Assembly (NCBI RefSeq): GCF_900290195.1
Contig: NZ_OLMF01000005.1
Coordinates: 62,001 to 126,000 of the forward strand
DNA from: Anaerococcus marasmi
GTDB taxonomy: Bacteria > Bacillota > Clostridia > Tissierellales > Peptoniphilaceae
Direction: 5' to 3'
DNA: 64,000 bases
A program made the translations under genes and the position numbers. Positions 36,419 to 45,896 of this stretch are shown piece after piece. The first letter of the stretch is position 1, and every line of letters starts with the position of its first letter. A model generated the notes under the pieces. It was not told where the DNA came from. It searched no databases and saw only the letters and a list, made by a program, of their open reading frames with translations.

Positions 36419-37714
36419 ATGGGATTAACAATAAAATGGGATATAACTTATGCATGTAATTTATATTGTAAACATTGTATAAATGGACAATACTTGAATA
36501 AAAACGATAATAGTATTAATATAAATGAATTTAAAAATATAATTAATGACATTAGTGAAAACATAAAAATCGATTATATACATTTTCTAGGTGGTGAACC
36601 TACTGTACGTGATGATTTTTTAGATATATGTACGTTTTTAAATGAAAAAAAGATATCCTTTGGTTTTAATACAAATACATTAAAACTAAATGAAGATTAC
36701 ATTAATAAATTATTCAAACTCAAATTTTTAGATAATATCGTTATTAGTTTAGAAGGCCCTACAAAAGAGACTAACGATGAGATAAGAGGCAAATCAGTAT
36801 TTGACAAAATAGACAAAACATTAGATTATATTAAGAAGATCAATAAAAATAAAAAAATAATTATTAATACAGTTTTGAGCAAGAAAAATTATAAATTAGT
36901 GAACGAATTAATGAGATACTGCATAGATAAAAATGTTACTGAATTAGATTTATTAGATTTGATAGAGTCTGGAAATGCTATGGGATCTGGTTTATCTCTA
37001 AATTTCGAAGAAAAGCTCGAGGCACTAAAGTTGATTGCTTCTAATATGAAAAGTGATTTAAAAGTTGTAACTAAATTTGCTCGTCCATTGATGATAAAAT
37101 ACATAAATAGAAAATTCTCTACGAATTTAGATTATACAAGTCATGGATGTAATGCTGGTTTATCCTTTGTTTATATTAATAATATGGGTGACATTTATTC
37201 TTGTGATAGAGTTAGAAATGAACATATTAATAATAATACAATAAATTTGACTTCTATAAATTTCAATAAAGCATGGAATGATAAAGAATTTTCTAATATT
37301 TTCGAAATGCTTGAATCCAGAAATTATGCTAATATATGGCCATGTTTGGAGTGTGAATTTTTTAAAGATATTTGCTTTCCTTGCCCAATTGATATGCAAG
37401 ACACAGATAAAGTTCAAGAATGTGCAAAAACTATGAGACTTACTTACAAACTTGATTATAGGAATATTAATTTCAAATATGGACCAATTAGAACTGCCTA
37501 TAATGAAAATTCTTATATTATTTACCATGTGTCTTTGGATAAAACTTTTGAATTAGATGAGGACTCATATAAAATATTCAATCTTCTTGAAATTGGAAAA
37601 TATAAAAATCTTGATGATATTTGCTTGGATTTTGAGTCTAAGTTAAAGGTCGATGATATTATAAAGTTTTTAGATTATTTAGAAGATGAAGGGGTAATAG
37701 AGGTAGGAAGTTAA
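36419..37714 (+). CDS. Radical SAM/SPASM peptide maturase with PqqD-like C-terminus
   Basis: The 431-residue enzyme has the radical SAM CxxxCxxC cluster motif (Cys13, Cys17, Cys20 in YACNLYCKHC) and GGEP at 58-61. A SPASM domain follows with Cys244, Cys262 (after GDIYS), Cys309, Cys312, Cys319, Cys322 and Cys335, enough for auxiliary iron-sulfur clusters. Residues about 365-430 (FELDEDSYKIFNLLEIGKYK, then a helix ending EDEGVIEV) resemble a PqqD-type RiPP recognition element that would bind the precursor leader. Such enzymes form thioether or C-C cross-links on ribosomal peptides. It lies 140 bases after the peptide gene and overlaps the exporter gene by one base. Its DNA is more AT-rich than the housekeeping neighbours, consistent with transfer. 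Confidence 0.88.
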   Translation: MGLTIKWDITYACNLYCKHCINGQYLNKNDNSININEFKNIINDISENIKIDYIHFLGGEPTVRDDFLDICTFLNEKKISFGFNTNTLKLNEDYINKLFKLKFLDNIVISLEGPTKETNDEIRGKSVFDKIDKTLDYIKKINKNKKIIINTVLSKKNYKLVNELMRYCIDKNVTELDLLDLIESGNAMGSGLSLNFEEKLEALKLIASNMKSDLKVVTKFARPLMIKYINRKFSTNLDYTSHGCNAGLSFVYINNMGDIYSCDRVRNEHINNNTINLTSINFNKAWNDKEFSNIFEMLESRNYANIWPCLECEFFKDICFPCPIDMQDTDKVQECAKTMRLTYKLDYRNINFKYGPIRTAYNENSYIIYHVSLDKTFELDEDSYKIFNLLEIGKYKNLDDICLDFESKLKVDDIIKFLDYLEDEGVIEVGS

Positions 37715-39339
37715 TGCTAGATAAGTATAAAAAATTAATGTCCTATATAGGTCCTTTTAAGAAAACCAGATTATTTATTTTATTTATATGTTCGCTCGAT
37801 ATTTTATTAGCATCCCTAACACCTTTTTTGATAGGAGAATTGATAAACATTATAAATAACGGAGAAGCGGTAGCTTTGATTATAAAGCAAGGCCTAATTA
37901 CAATTCTTGTCGCTCTATTTTCTGGTATTTTAAATACATATCAAAATTATAAATGGCATTTATTTTCTGTTGAATACCTAAATTACTTCAGGACTCTCTT
38001 ACTAAAAGCGGGACTTAACAAAGACACTAGCTTTTATAAAAATAAGAATGAAGACTATGCAACAAGAATCCTTCAAGACTCTCTTAATATTGCCGAGGAT
38101 ATAAGTATTGGACTTCCTATGCTAATATTAAATGTTTTAAGACTAGCTATTGTAATATTCTTTATGGTCAGGATGAATGCAAAGCTTAGTCTAATTCCTC
38201 TGACTGTGATTCCTATATACATTATAGTATTTCATTTTATAAACAAAGACATTAGGGAAAAATCTAAAAAAGAAAGAGAAGGCTATTCCCTCATATCAAA
38301 AACTGTAAATGAATATTTATCTGGAATATTTGAGATTAAAATAAACAATAAAGAAGAGTTTTTTCTTGAAAAATTTAAAAATAAGATAAAAGAATATACC
38401 AATATTTTGAAGAGAATGAGGCTATTAAGAGCCATATCCTATGGTTTTTCTACAATAATCACAGGAGCATTGCCAGTAGTTACCTTAGTAGTGGGCGGAA
38501 TAATGGTATATAAAGGTAATCTTGAGCTAGGATTTTTATTTTCTTTCTATGCCTATCTAGATTTTTTATACGAGCCAATGAACAACCTAATTGATTGGTA
38601 CACAAATATCAATGTGAGCCTAGGAATGGCTGATAGGATCCTTGACTTCTTAGATTATGAAATGAGAAGCGAAGAAGGAATCAAGGTAAATTCTATAGAA
38701 AAAATACAAGTAAAAGACCTAGATTTTTCATATGGGGACAAAGAAGTATTAAAAAATATTTCTTTTGACTTAAACAAAGGTGACATACTTGCCATTGTCG
38801 GAGAAAGTGGTTCGGGTAAATCCACCCTAGCTAATCTCTTGCTAAAAAATATAGCTTTCAAAGCGGGAAGTATTTTTGTAAATGGAATAGACTTACATGA
38901 AATAGATAAAAAATCTTATTATGATAACCTATCTCTTATAAGCCAGGATGTTTTCATCTTCACTGATACACTAAAGGACAATATTTCCTATGGCGGAAGG
39001 CTAGATAAAAAATCTCATATTTTTAAAGAAGCGAGACTCGAAAAATTAATAAATTCGAGAAAATCATTAGAAAGTCTTATCTCTAATGATGAATTATCGG
39101 GAGGAGAAAAGCAAAGACTTGCCATAGCTAGGGTTCTTTATAAAAATTCTGACCTTATAGTTTTGGATGAGTTTACAGCTGCCCTAGATCAAGAGAATGA
39201 AAAAGAGATTGTGGACACATTCATGAATATGAACAATAAAGATAAGATATATATAATAATAAGCCACAGAAAATATCCTCTAAGCATGGCTAATAAGATT
39301 TTGGACTTAAATAATGGAAGCTTTAAAAAGCTTATCTAA
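37714..39339 (+). CDS. ABC exporter (permease-ATPase) of the RiPP locus
   Basis: The 541-residue half-transporter has about six helices in residues 15-300 and then an ATPase. The ATPase has Walker A GESGSGKST, signature LSGGEKQRLA and Walker B LIVLDEFTAALD, with Phe replacing the usual Pro, and the H-loop ISHRK. There is no N-terminal C39 peptidase domain, so leader removal, if any, needs another protease. The gene starts within the stop of the maturase gene (TAATG), implying coupled translation. It should export the modified peptide; a lipid or drug exporter role is possible but the coupling argues against it. Confidence 0.88.
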   Translation: MLDKYKKLMSYIGPFKKTRLFILFICSLDILLASLTPFLIGELINIINNGEAVALIIKQGLITILVALFSGILNTYQNYKWHLFSVEYLNYFRTLLLKAGLNKDTSFYKNKNEDYATRILQDSLNIAEDISIGLPMLILNVLRLAIVIFFMVRMNAKLSLIPLTVIPIYIIVFHFINKDIREKSKKEREGYSLISKTVNEYLSGIFEIKINNKEEFFLEKFKNKIKEYTNILKRMRLLRAISYGFSTIITGALPVVTLVVGGIMVYKGNLELGFLFSFYAYLDFLYEPMNNLIDWYTNINVSLGMADRILDFLDYEMRSEEGIKVNSIEKIQVKDLDFSYGDKEVLKNISFDLNKGDILAIVGESGSGKSTLANLLLKNIAFKAGSIFVNGIDLHEIDKKSYYDNLSLISQDVFIFTDTLKDNISYGGRLDKKSHIFKEARLEKLINSRKSLESLISNDELSGGEKQRLAIARVLYKNSDLIVLDEFTAALDQENEKEIVDTFMNMNNKDKIYIIISHRKYPLSMANKILDLNNGSFKKLI

Positions 39340-39387
39340 GTTTAGCTTAATATATATCAGATTATAGAACCTAAGTATTTATCTCTT

Positions 39388-39582
39388 ATGTTAGCTAAAG
39401 ATATGAAGTCTAAATTAGATGGGCTTGAAAATTATAGAAGTATAGGCAAGGCTCTTGTTGGTCAATATAAGGGACTTTGGAGATATAGAATAGGTTCTTA
39501 TAGGGTTATTTGCGACATAAGGGATGATGAACTTATTGTTTTAGCGATTGATATTGGACACAGAAAAGAGATATACAAGTAG
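39388..39582 (+). pseudogene. RelE/ParE-family toxin, N-terminally truncated remnant
   Basis: The 64 codons match the C-terminal two thirds of RelE-type toxins: [25 protein letters not shown], split here by description, then [14 protein letters not shown]. The first 25 or so residues are absent and an in-frame stop lies just upstream. There is no ribosome site before the ATG and no antitoxin gene beside it. It is probably dead DNA at the edge of the accessory island. Confidence 0.7.
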
Positions 39583-39659
39583 GAAAAATGCATTTTTTTC
39601 TTTCTAGAGTAGAAAGTGATTCTAACAAAAAAATAAGAAAGACAAAAATATTAACAAAC

Positions 39660-39688
39660 AATCGTACTTTTTTGGTGCGATTTTTTTG
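39660..39688 (+). terminator. Terminator before the ispE operon
   Basis: ATCGTAC and GTGCGAT pair with one G-U around a T-rich loop, followed by TTTTTTTG. Confidence 0.7.
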
Positions 39689-39783
39689 ATATTTTATATT
39701 TACATTTTGTTTGTTTTTTCTACTCTTTACAATTTCCCAATACGAAAACACCCTACTTATGATATAATAAATTAGAGGTAATT

Positions 39784-40620
39784 ATGGAAAGAAAATGTTA
39801 TGCTAAGGTTAATCTTACCCTCGATAGCCTGTCGAAAAGAGATGACGGTTATCACGAAATCGATAGTATTATGGTTAGGATTAATCTGTTTGATAAATTG
39901 ATTATAAAGAAAAATAAAGAGAATAAATTTAATTACGAGACTAATATCCCTAATATCTGCGCCCTTGAGGATAATCTTATCTATAAGGCTTGGAGTCTGC
40001 TAAAGGATAGGGTAGATGAGAATGGAGTCGATGTGACTTTGATTAAAAATATTCCCCTTGCAGCAGGTCTTGCTGGAGGCTCTACTGATTGCGCAGAAAT
40101 GATTAAGGGTCTTGATAAGCTTTGGAATTTAGGTCTTTCTCTAGATGAGAAGATGGCTCTTGGCAAAAAGCTTGGAGCAGATATTCCATTTTTCTTCCTA
40201 GAGTCTAATGCTAGAGCACGTGGAATCGGAGAAATTCTAAGCCCTTTTACCAATAAGCTTAAGATGAAGCTTCTCCTTATAAACGATGGGACAGAGATCT
40301 CCTCTGCCTTTGTCTACAAGAGGCTTAATGATTATGGAGTAATCAATACTTCAGAAATTATAGATAAGCTCCGCAAGGGAGAAAAATCTGCAATCTCTGG
40401 CTTTAGAAATGTGATGGAGGATGTAATATTTGAAAGCTTCCCCCATATCAAGGATATTTGCTCAAGACTTGAGGATAGCGGGGCAGAAAAGGCCTTGGTC
40501 AGTGGATCTGGAGCGAGTGTCTTTGGAGTTTTTACTGATGATAAGAGCCTGGAATTTGCCTATGATAAGCTTAATGGAAAGTATAAGTTCGTAGAGAAAG
40601 TGGAGTTAGTAGATGACTAG
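39784..40620 (+). CDS. ispE: 4-diphosphocytidyl-2-C-methyl-D-erythritol kinase
   Basis: This GHMP-family kinase phosphorylates the MEP-pathway intermediate CDP-ME. The 278-residue protein has the start CYAKVNLTLDSLSKRDDGYHE, the ATP-binding loop PLAAGLAGGSTDCAE and the C-terminal SGSGASVFGVF. A TATAAT (39763-39768) lies 15 bases upstream of the ATG. Its stop overlaps murI by 8 bases. Confidence 0.95.
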   Translation: MERKCYAKVNLTLDSLSKRDDGYHEIDSIMVRINLFDKLIIKKNKENKFNYETNIPNICALEDNLIYKAWSLLKDRVDENGVDVTLIKNIPLAAGLAGGSTDCAEMIKGLDKLWNLGLSLDEKMALGKKLGADIPFFFLESNARARGIGEILSPFTNKLKMKLLLINDGTEISSAFVYKRLNDYGVINTSEIIDKLRKGEKSAISGFRNVMEDVIFESFPHIKDICSRLEDSGAEKALVSGSGASVFGVFTDDKSLEFAYDKLNGKYKFVEKVELVDD

Positions 40621-41365
40621 GATTGGAGTTTTTGATTCAGGTCTAGGGGGACTTACTGTCCTAAGGGAGCTTGCCAAAACTAACAAGAGCCAGTATTTTT
40701 ATTTCGGAGATAGCCTTAGAGTTCCCTATGGGGGAAGGAGCGAAGAAGAACTTAGGAGATTTTCTGTCGATATTGTAGATTTTCTAGAAAAATTTTCTAT
40801 AGACTATTATGTAATAGCCTGCAATACTCTTTCTGTTACTGTGACAGATTTTCTTAGGGAAAAATACAAGAAAAAATTCATTCCCATCACAGATCTTGCC
40901 CTTAGGGCTTGTGAGAAATACCAAGGCAAATTCCTGGTTTTAGGAACTGAGACAACTGTAAACAGTCATTTTTATAAGAAGAATTTAGAAAAAAATCCTA
41001 ATACTACTGTTTATGAAGTCGCTGCTAGTAAGCTTGTAGATTTGATAGAAGATGACAAAAAAGATGATGAAAAGTTAAATGAATATATAGACTCCTATAT
41101 AAAGATTGCCAAGGAGAAGAAAATAGAAAATATCCTCCTAGCCTGCACTCATTATCCAATTATAAGGGATAAAATCGAGAGAAGGCTAGATTATAAGGCA
41201 AATATTATAGATCCAGCAATCTTTTTAAGCGAGAGTCTAGAAAGTGCGAGCGATAATTTGGATATTAATATATTTATGTCCAAGAAAACTCCTGCCACAG
41301 AGAATTTGATACCGAAACTTATAGATTTTCCCTATAAGCTAAATTATTTGAAGGAGAACTTATGA
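40613..41365 (+). CDS. murI: Glutamate racemase
   Basis: The enzyme makes D-glutamate for peptidoglycan. The 250-residue sequence begins TRIGVFDSGLGGLTVLREL and keeps both catalytic cysteines in IACNTLS (about residue 72) and LACTHYP (about 182). It is joined by overlap to ispE upstream and by ATGA to ppx downstream. Confidence 0.95.
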   Translation: MTRIGVFDSGLGGLTVLRELAKTNKSQYFYFGDSLRVPYGGRSEEELRRFSVDIVDFLEKFSIDYYVIACNTLSVTVTDFLREKYKKKFIPITDLALRACEKYQGKFLVLGTETTVNSHFYKKNLEKNPNTTVYEVAASKLVDLIEDDKKDDEKLNEYIDSYIKIAKEKKIENILLACTHYPIIRDKIERRLDYKANIIDPAIFLSESLESASDNLDINIFMSKKTPATENLIPKLIDFPYKLNYLKENL

Positions 41366-42267
41366 TTTATGCAATAATGGATATTGGAAGTAACACAGTT
41401 AGGTTGTCAGTCTACAAACAAGTCGAGGATAAGGCAGTCCATCTTTTTAGCGAGAAAGAGCAAGCCTCTCTTAGAAATTATGTCAAGAAGGGAAATCTTA
41501 CAGATAAGGGTATCGATAGACTTATTGCTACCTTGAGGAGATTTAATTCTATCATTTCAAACTTTGATGATATAGATAGCGTCCATCCTTTCGCTACAGC
41601 AACCATTAGAGATGTAGCCAACAGGTCCGAGATCCTTAAGAGGGTTAAGGATGAATTAGATCTTGAGATAGAGATTCTTTCAGGAGAAGATGAGGCGAGA
41701 CTTTCCTTTATAGGAGCTAGTAAGTCGGTAGATGTCAGTGAGGGTGTTTTGACAGATATCGGCGGAGGTTCATCTGAGGTTGTAATAATAGATCAAGGGA
41801 AGGTAATTAAATCGACCTCCCTTTCTATAGGATCTTTATCAGCCTTCAACGATTATGTAACGGGCTTATTTACTAACAAGAAGGAGAAAAAGGCAATTGA
41901 TAACGCTGTAAAGCTCCTTTTGGCAGAAAACAAGATGTATAGGGAAAAACAAAGTAATCTCTCTGCTGTGGGTGGTTCTGCTAGGGCATCCCTTAAGTTT
42001 TATAATGAGTATTACAATCTTTCAAATTATAATTCTACTATGGATGCCAAGAAGTTTAACAAAATGGTCAAAGAGATTTTGGAGATGGATGATAGAGATA
42101 TCCTGGATAGGATTCTAGAGATAAAACCAGATAGGGTTCATACTTTGATTCCTGGTATGGTTATCTTAAATAGATTAGCAAAATATTTTTATGTAAATGA
42201 AATAAATATCAGCCAAACAGGCGTTAGGGAAGGGTACGTATATAGCAAGTTATTAGAAAGGAAATAA
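41362..42267 (+). CDS. ppx: Exopolyphosphatase / Ppx-GppA phosphatase
   Basis: The 301-residue protein belongs to the ASKHA-fold Ppx/GppA family. It opens with MDIGSNTVRLSVYK, has EILSGEDEARLSF, the phosphate loop DIGGGSSEVV and GGSARA. It is the short form without the C-terminal HD-like domain of E. coli Ppx. Its substrate is polyphosphate or pppGpp. Pairing with ppk1 one base downstream favours polyphosphate. Confidence 0.9.
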   Translation: MIYAIMDIGSNTVRLSVYKQVEDKAVHLFSEKEQASLRNYVKKGNLTDKGIDRLIATLRRFNSIISNFDDIDSVHPFATATIRDVANRSEILKRVKDELDLEIEILSGEDEARLSFIGASKSVDVSEGVLTDIGGGSSEVVIIDQGKVIKSTSLSIGSLSAFNDYVTGLFTNKKEKKAIDNAVKLLLAENKMYREKQSNLSAVGGSARASLKFYNEYYNLSNYNSTMDAKKFNKMVKEILEMDDRDILDRILEIKPDRVHTLIPGMVILNRLAKYFYVNEINISQTGVREGYVYSKLLERK

Positions 42268-42268
42268 T

Positions 42269-44455
42269 ATGAAAGACGTATCTTTTACACAAAACAGGGA
42301 GCTATCATGGCTCAAATTTAACGACAGAGTCTTAGAGGAGGCAGCAGATAAGTCTGTTCCCCTGCTTGAGAGACTCAAGTTTTTATCGATCTTTGATACC
42401 AATCTAGAAGAGTTTTTTATGGTGAGAATTGGTTCTCTTACCGACCTATCAGGCCTATCCAAACAGGCCATAGATTCTAAATCAGGCTTAAGCCCTAAGG
42501 AGCAAATCGACAAGGTCCTAGAGATTTTACCCAAATCCTATGCCAAGAAAGACGAGGTATATTTCGATATTCTAGAAGATCTTAAAGAGGAGGGAGTTAG
42601 GATATCTAAATTATCAGATCTTGATGACAAAGACCTCATATCATGTAAGAATTATTTCGACAGCAAGATTGAGCCTATACTAAATTTTCAATTGATAGAT
42701 AGGACCCATCCTTTTCCTAGACTTGCCAATCTATCTATAGTTATAATCTTTGATTTAATTGCTTCTGATAAGAAAAAAAAGGATAAGATAGGTATTATTT
42801 ACCTTCCAGATAGACTTCCTAGATATTTAAAGTTAGCCGACAATCATTTCGTCTTGCTTGAAGATATTATAGAGACCTTTGCAGGAGAACTTTTCTACAA
42901 GTATAAGATAGAAAAGTCCTACGCCCTTTCCCTAACTAGGAATGCAGATATCAACTTCAACGATGACGACTATGAGGTCGAACAAGACTTTAGGGACTAT
43001 ATGATGGGTAAGCTTAAGAAAAGAAAGAGACTTCATCCTGTAAGGGTGGAAGTCGATAAAGACTTAGATGACGCTTCCATCAAGTTTTTGACCAAGCAGT
43101 TTAATTTAAGCAAAGAATCAATCTTTGTGACGAAGTCTCTCATCCAGTCAGATTTTATCTTTGACCTAATAAGTGACATGCCAAAAGAGTTTAGGGAAAA
43201 TCATAGCTATAGTGAATTTATTCCTCAAAACTCCTACTTTATAGATGAGAAGAAATCTGTTATAAGTCAAATAGAAGAGGGTGATAAGCTACTTTCCTAT
43301 CCTTACGAGTCGATGGACCCTGTAATAAGACTTCTCAATGAAGCAAGTACAGATCCTGAGGTAATATCTATCAAAATCACCTTGTACAGGATAGCAAAGG
43401 AAAGTGAGATTGCCAAAGCCTTGATTAAGGCTAGTGAAAATGGGAAAGATGTCATAGTCTTAATGGAGCTTAGGGCAAGATTTGATGAAGATAACAACAT
43501 TCTTTGGTCATCAAGACTTGAGAAGGCAGGATGTAATGTAGTCTATGGATTCGAAAACTACAAGACCCACTCAAAAGTATGTCTTATCACAAAAGTCGAT
43601 TCGAATAACAAGATTAGCTACATCACTCAAGTTGCAACAGGAAACTACAACGAAAAGACTGCCAAGCTCTATACGGATTTTTCCTTTATGACTAAAGATA
43701 ATGAAATAGGAAAAGATGCCAAAGAAATCTTTGACAACATCCTTATAGGAAACCTTGAGGGAGATTATAAACATTTGATGGTAAGCCCTAAATCTATGCA
43801 AGAAGGATTGGATAAGCTGATAGATGAAGAGATAAGGATCCAAGAAGAAACAGGGGAAGGCTACATTAGGCTAAAGATGAATTCAATCTCTGATAGGAAA
43901 CTTATAGATAAGTTATCTGAAGCGAGCAACAAGGGTGTAAAAATTGATATGATGGTTAGGGGAATTACCTGCATCCTTCCAGGAATCAAAGGAAAGACCG
44001 AAAATATAAGAATCTATCAAGTTGTGGGAAGATTCTTAGAACATCATAGGATCTATCAATTTGGTAAGGGAGAAAAGATAAAGCTATATATCTCATCAGC
44101 TGATTTCATGACAAGAAACATCAGAAATAGAATGGAAGTAGCAGTTCCTATAAATGACGTCACTATCAGAGAAAGAATCCTAGAATTTCTTGATATAATG
44201 TTTGCGGACGATGTCAAAATTAGAGAATTATCTTCCGATGGGAATTACTACAAAGTAGAAAACAAAGAAAATATTATCGCCCAAGATAAGTTAATTGAAA
44301 TTGCAATAAAAAGAAGCCAAGAGAAAAGTATTAGAGAAATTCCTAGAAGCAAAGAAAATACAAAAGGAGACAAAAGAGCTTCTAAGAGCAATAGAAAAAA
44401 TGAGAAATCTTTTGGGTGGAAACTGGGTTACTTCTTGGGGAAATTATTTTCTTAA
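42269..44455 (+). CDS. ppk1: Polyphosphate kinase 1
   Basis: PPK1 polymerises the terminal phosphate of ATP into polyphosphate. The 728-residue enzyme has the N-terminal helical domain (QNRELSWLKFNDRVLEEA) and both conserved histidines: His434 in YKTHSKVCL, equivalent to the phosphorylated residue, and His592/593 in FLEHHRIYQFG. The C-terminal 50 residues are Lys/Ser-rich and add to the usual length. Synthesis and breakdown genes in one operon suggest tight control of the polymer. Confidence 0.95.
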   Translation: MKDVSFTQNRELSWLKFNDRVLEEAADKSVPLLERLKFLSIFDTNLEEFFMVRIGSLTDLSGLSKQAIDSKSGLSPKEQIDKVLEILPKSYAKKDEVYFDILEDLKEEGVRISKLSDLDDKDLISCKNYFDSKIEPILNFQLIDRTHPFPRLANLSIVIIFDLIASDKKKKDKIGIIYLPDRLPRYLKLADNHFVLLEDIIETFAGELFYKYKIEKSYALSLTRNADINFNDDDYEVEQDFRDYMMGKLKKRKRLHPVRVEVDKDLDDASIKFLTKQFNLSKESIFVTKSLIQSDFIFDLISDMPKEFRENHSYSEFIPQNSYFIDEKKSVISQIEEGDKLLSYPYESMDPVIRLLNEASTDPEVISIKITLYRIAKESEIAKALIKASENGKDVIVLMELRARFDEDNNILWSSRLEKAGCNVVYGFENYKTHSKVCLITKVDSNNKISYITQVATGNYNEKTAKLYTDFSFMTKDNEIGKDAKEIFDNILIGNLEGDYKHLMVSPKSMQEGLDKLIDEEIRIQEETGEGYIRLKMNSISDRKLIDKLSEASNKGVKIDMMVRGITCILPGIKGKTENIRIYQVVGRFLEHHRIYQFGKGEKIKLYISSADFMTRNIRNRMEVAVPINDVTIRERILEFLDIMFADDVKIRELSSDGNYYKVENKENIIAQDKLIEIAIKRSQEKSIREIPRSKENTKGDKRASKSNRKNEKSFGWKLGYFLGKLFS

Positions 44456-44485
44456 ATCAAAATTTAAAAAAAGTTCGAAAGTCAA

Positions 44486-44565
44486 ACTGCTATAAAAATT
44501 AGTCATCTTATAGGAAAATCCTTATATACCTAGACAAATGATTTGTTTTTGTAGCAGTCTTTTTA
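44486..44565 (+). terminator. Long-loop terminator after ppk1
   Basis: ACTGCTATAAAAA (44486-44498) pairs with TTTTTGTAGCAGT (44546-44558), followed by CTTTTT. The loop is about 47 bases. Confidence 0.6.
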
Positions 44566-44701
44566 TGAGTAAAACTTTCAAAAATAAATTAAATTTATAA
44601 AATTACAAGGGAATAATTTTTAATTTAGGAAATATCTGAAAAAACTCTTTAAAAGTCTAAAAATACTTGAAATAGGGCTGTATTTTTTTACCTTTACATG
44701 T

Positions 44702-44834
44702 TATAATAAATATAAGAATTTAGCAATCTAAAGTAGGTTTTGTAAATTGAAATATATTTATAAGTCCTGGCGAATGATTGCTTATCCCTTAGACTTTACA
44801 AAAGACAAAATATTGAAATAAATAGAGGAAGGTT
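44702..44834 (+). promoter_or_regulatory. Promoter and structured leader of the carboxypeptidase gene
   Basis: TATAAT stands at 44702-44707 without a clear -35. The 125-base leader contains TTTTGTAAA (44738-44746) paired with TTTACAAAA (44795-44803), and inside it AAGTC/GACTT. I match it to no riboswitch class. The stretch from 44566 to 44701 is AT-rich and shows nothing. Confidence 0.4.
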
Positions 44835-45833
44835 ATGTCTAACAGAGGTATCAGAGAATTAAAGAGAAAAAAGAGAAGACAAGCGAGAAAAAGAAGAAAA
44901 AAGTTCCTACTAACTAGCCTTGCGGCTATAGCCCTAGTGCTTGGAACAAAATTTCTAAAAACCAATGAGGAAGAATTTATAATCCAAAGACCTGCCGAAT
45001 ACAGGCAAGCCCAGGCAGCTGATGATGGAGAAGAAGACAAAGAAAAAAAGATAAATGGAGATAAAATCCACATAGCTACCCAAGCTGGATTTAAGGATAT
45101 AGAAATAGAAGAAGATAAAAAAATTAATGACGATAAGTATGAGGATAGTCTAGTAGAGTTTGTAAGATGCGCCAAGACCCAATACGCCTACCAATATCCA
45201 AATGATTATTCCAAGACAGAAAAGTTCATAAAAGAAGGAGATTATGTCGCCTATTACGGGAGTGAAAATGGTTTTTCAAAAATCAAAATGGACGACAGCT
45301 TTTACTATGTCAATAAATTTGGCCTAGAAAAGTTAAATCCTGAAGAAAACATCAAAGTTGTAAATGGAATAAGCTATGTAAGCGAAGCTTATCCTTTGCC
45401 AAGTGATTTCAATCCAGGAGTGGATAAGACCGCCAAACGTGCCTTTGAGACTATGCGCCAAGATATGGAAAGAGAAGGTCTTAGTATAAAGATAGCATCT
45501 GACTATAGGGACTATGCCCTAGAAGAAAAGATGAAAGAAGCAGGCGAAGTAGATAGTGAAAATCCTGCTACAAGCGAGCACCAATTAGGCCAAGCCTTCG
45601 ACTTTTTTACAGAAGGAAGCAAATATAGTGATAAGTTTGCTACTACCAATGAATACAAGTGGCTTTGTGAAAATGCTTACAAATATGGATTTATAGAAAG
45701 ATACCCAGAGGGTAAAGAAGACTTCACAAATCACAGACCTATGCCATGGCACTTTAGATTTGTCGGTGTAGAAAACGCCAAGGAAATCTATGAAAATGAT
45801 TTAAGTCTTGAAGAGTATTTGAAGATTAACTGA
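44835..45833 (+). CDS. Membrane-anchored VanY-type D-alanyl-D-alanine carboxypeptidase
   Basis: The 332-residue protein has a very basic N-terminus (RKKRRQARKRRKK), one membrane helix (about residues 24-41), a charged spacer, and an SH3-like region (about 110-165). A VanY/LAS metallopeptidase domain (about 175-325) follows. The zinc site is SEHQLGQAFDF (His and Asp) plus PWHFRF (His). The domain trims D-Ala from muropeptides outside the membrane. Nothing nearby resembles a van cluster, so a wall-maintenance role is likelier than resistance. Confidence 0.9.
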   Translation: MSNRGIRELKRKKRRQARKRRKKFLLTSLAAIALVLGTKFLKTNEEEFIIQRPAEYRQAQAADDGEEDKEKKINGDKIHIATQAGFKDIEIEEDKKINDDKYEDSLVEFVRCAKTQYAYQYPNDYSKTEKFIKEGDYVAYYGSENGFSKIKMDDSFYYVNKFGLEKLNPEENIKVVNGISYVSEAYPLPSDFNPGVDKTAKRAFETMRQDMEREGLSIKIASDYRDYALEEKMKEAGEVDSENPATSEHQLGQAFDFFTEGSKYSDKFATTNEYKWLCENAYKYGFIERYPEGKEDFTNHRPMPWHFRFVGVENAKEIYENDLSLEEYLKIN

Positions 45834-45861
45834 TTGTATTTTTTTGGAATTTCGATATAAT
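45834..45861 (+). promoter_or_regulatory. Promoter of ridA
   Basis: TTGTAT (45834-45839), 16 bases, TATAAT (45856-45861), 35 bases before the ATG. Confidence 0.7.
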
Positions 45862-45896
45862 ATAAGTGTAAATTATAATTAAATTAAGGAGTTTAT

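Noticed and set aside
39388-39582. Functional toxin-antitoxin pair
   Set aside because: The toxin lacks its N-terminus and ribosome site and there is no antitoxin gene on either side.
44835-45833. Vancomycin-resistance VanY
   Set aside because: The catalytic domain matches VanY, but no vanH/A/X or two-component genes are nearby; a wall-maintenance enzyme is more likely.
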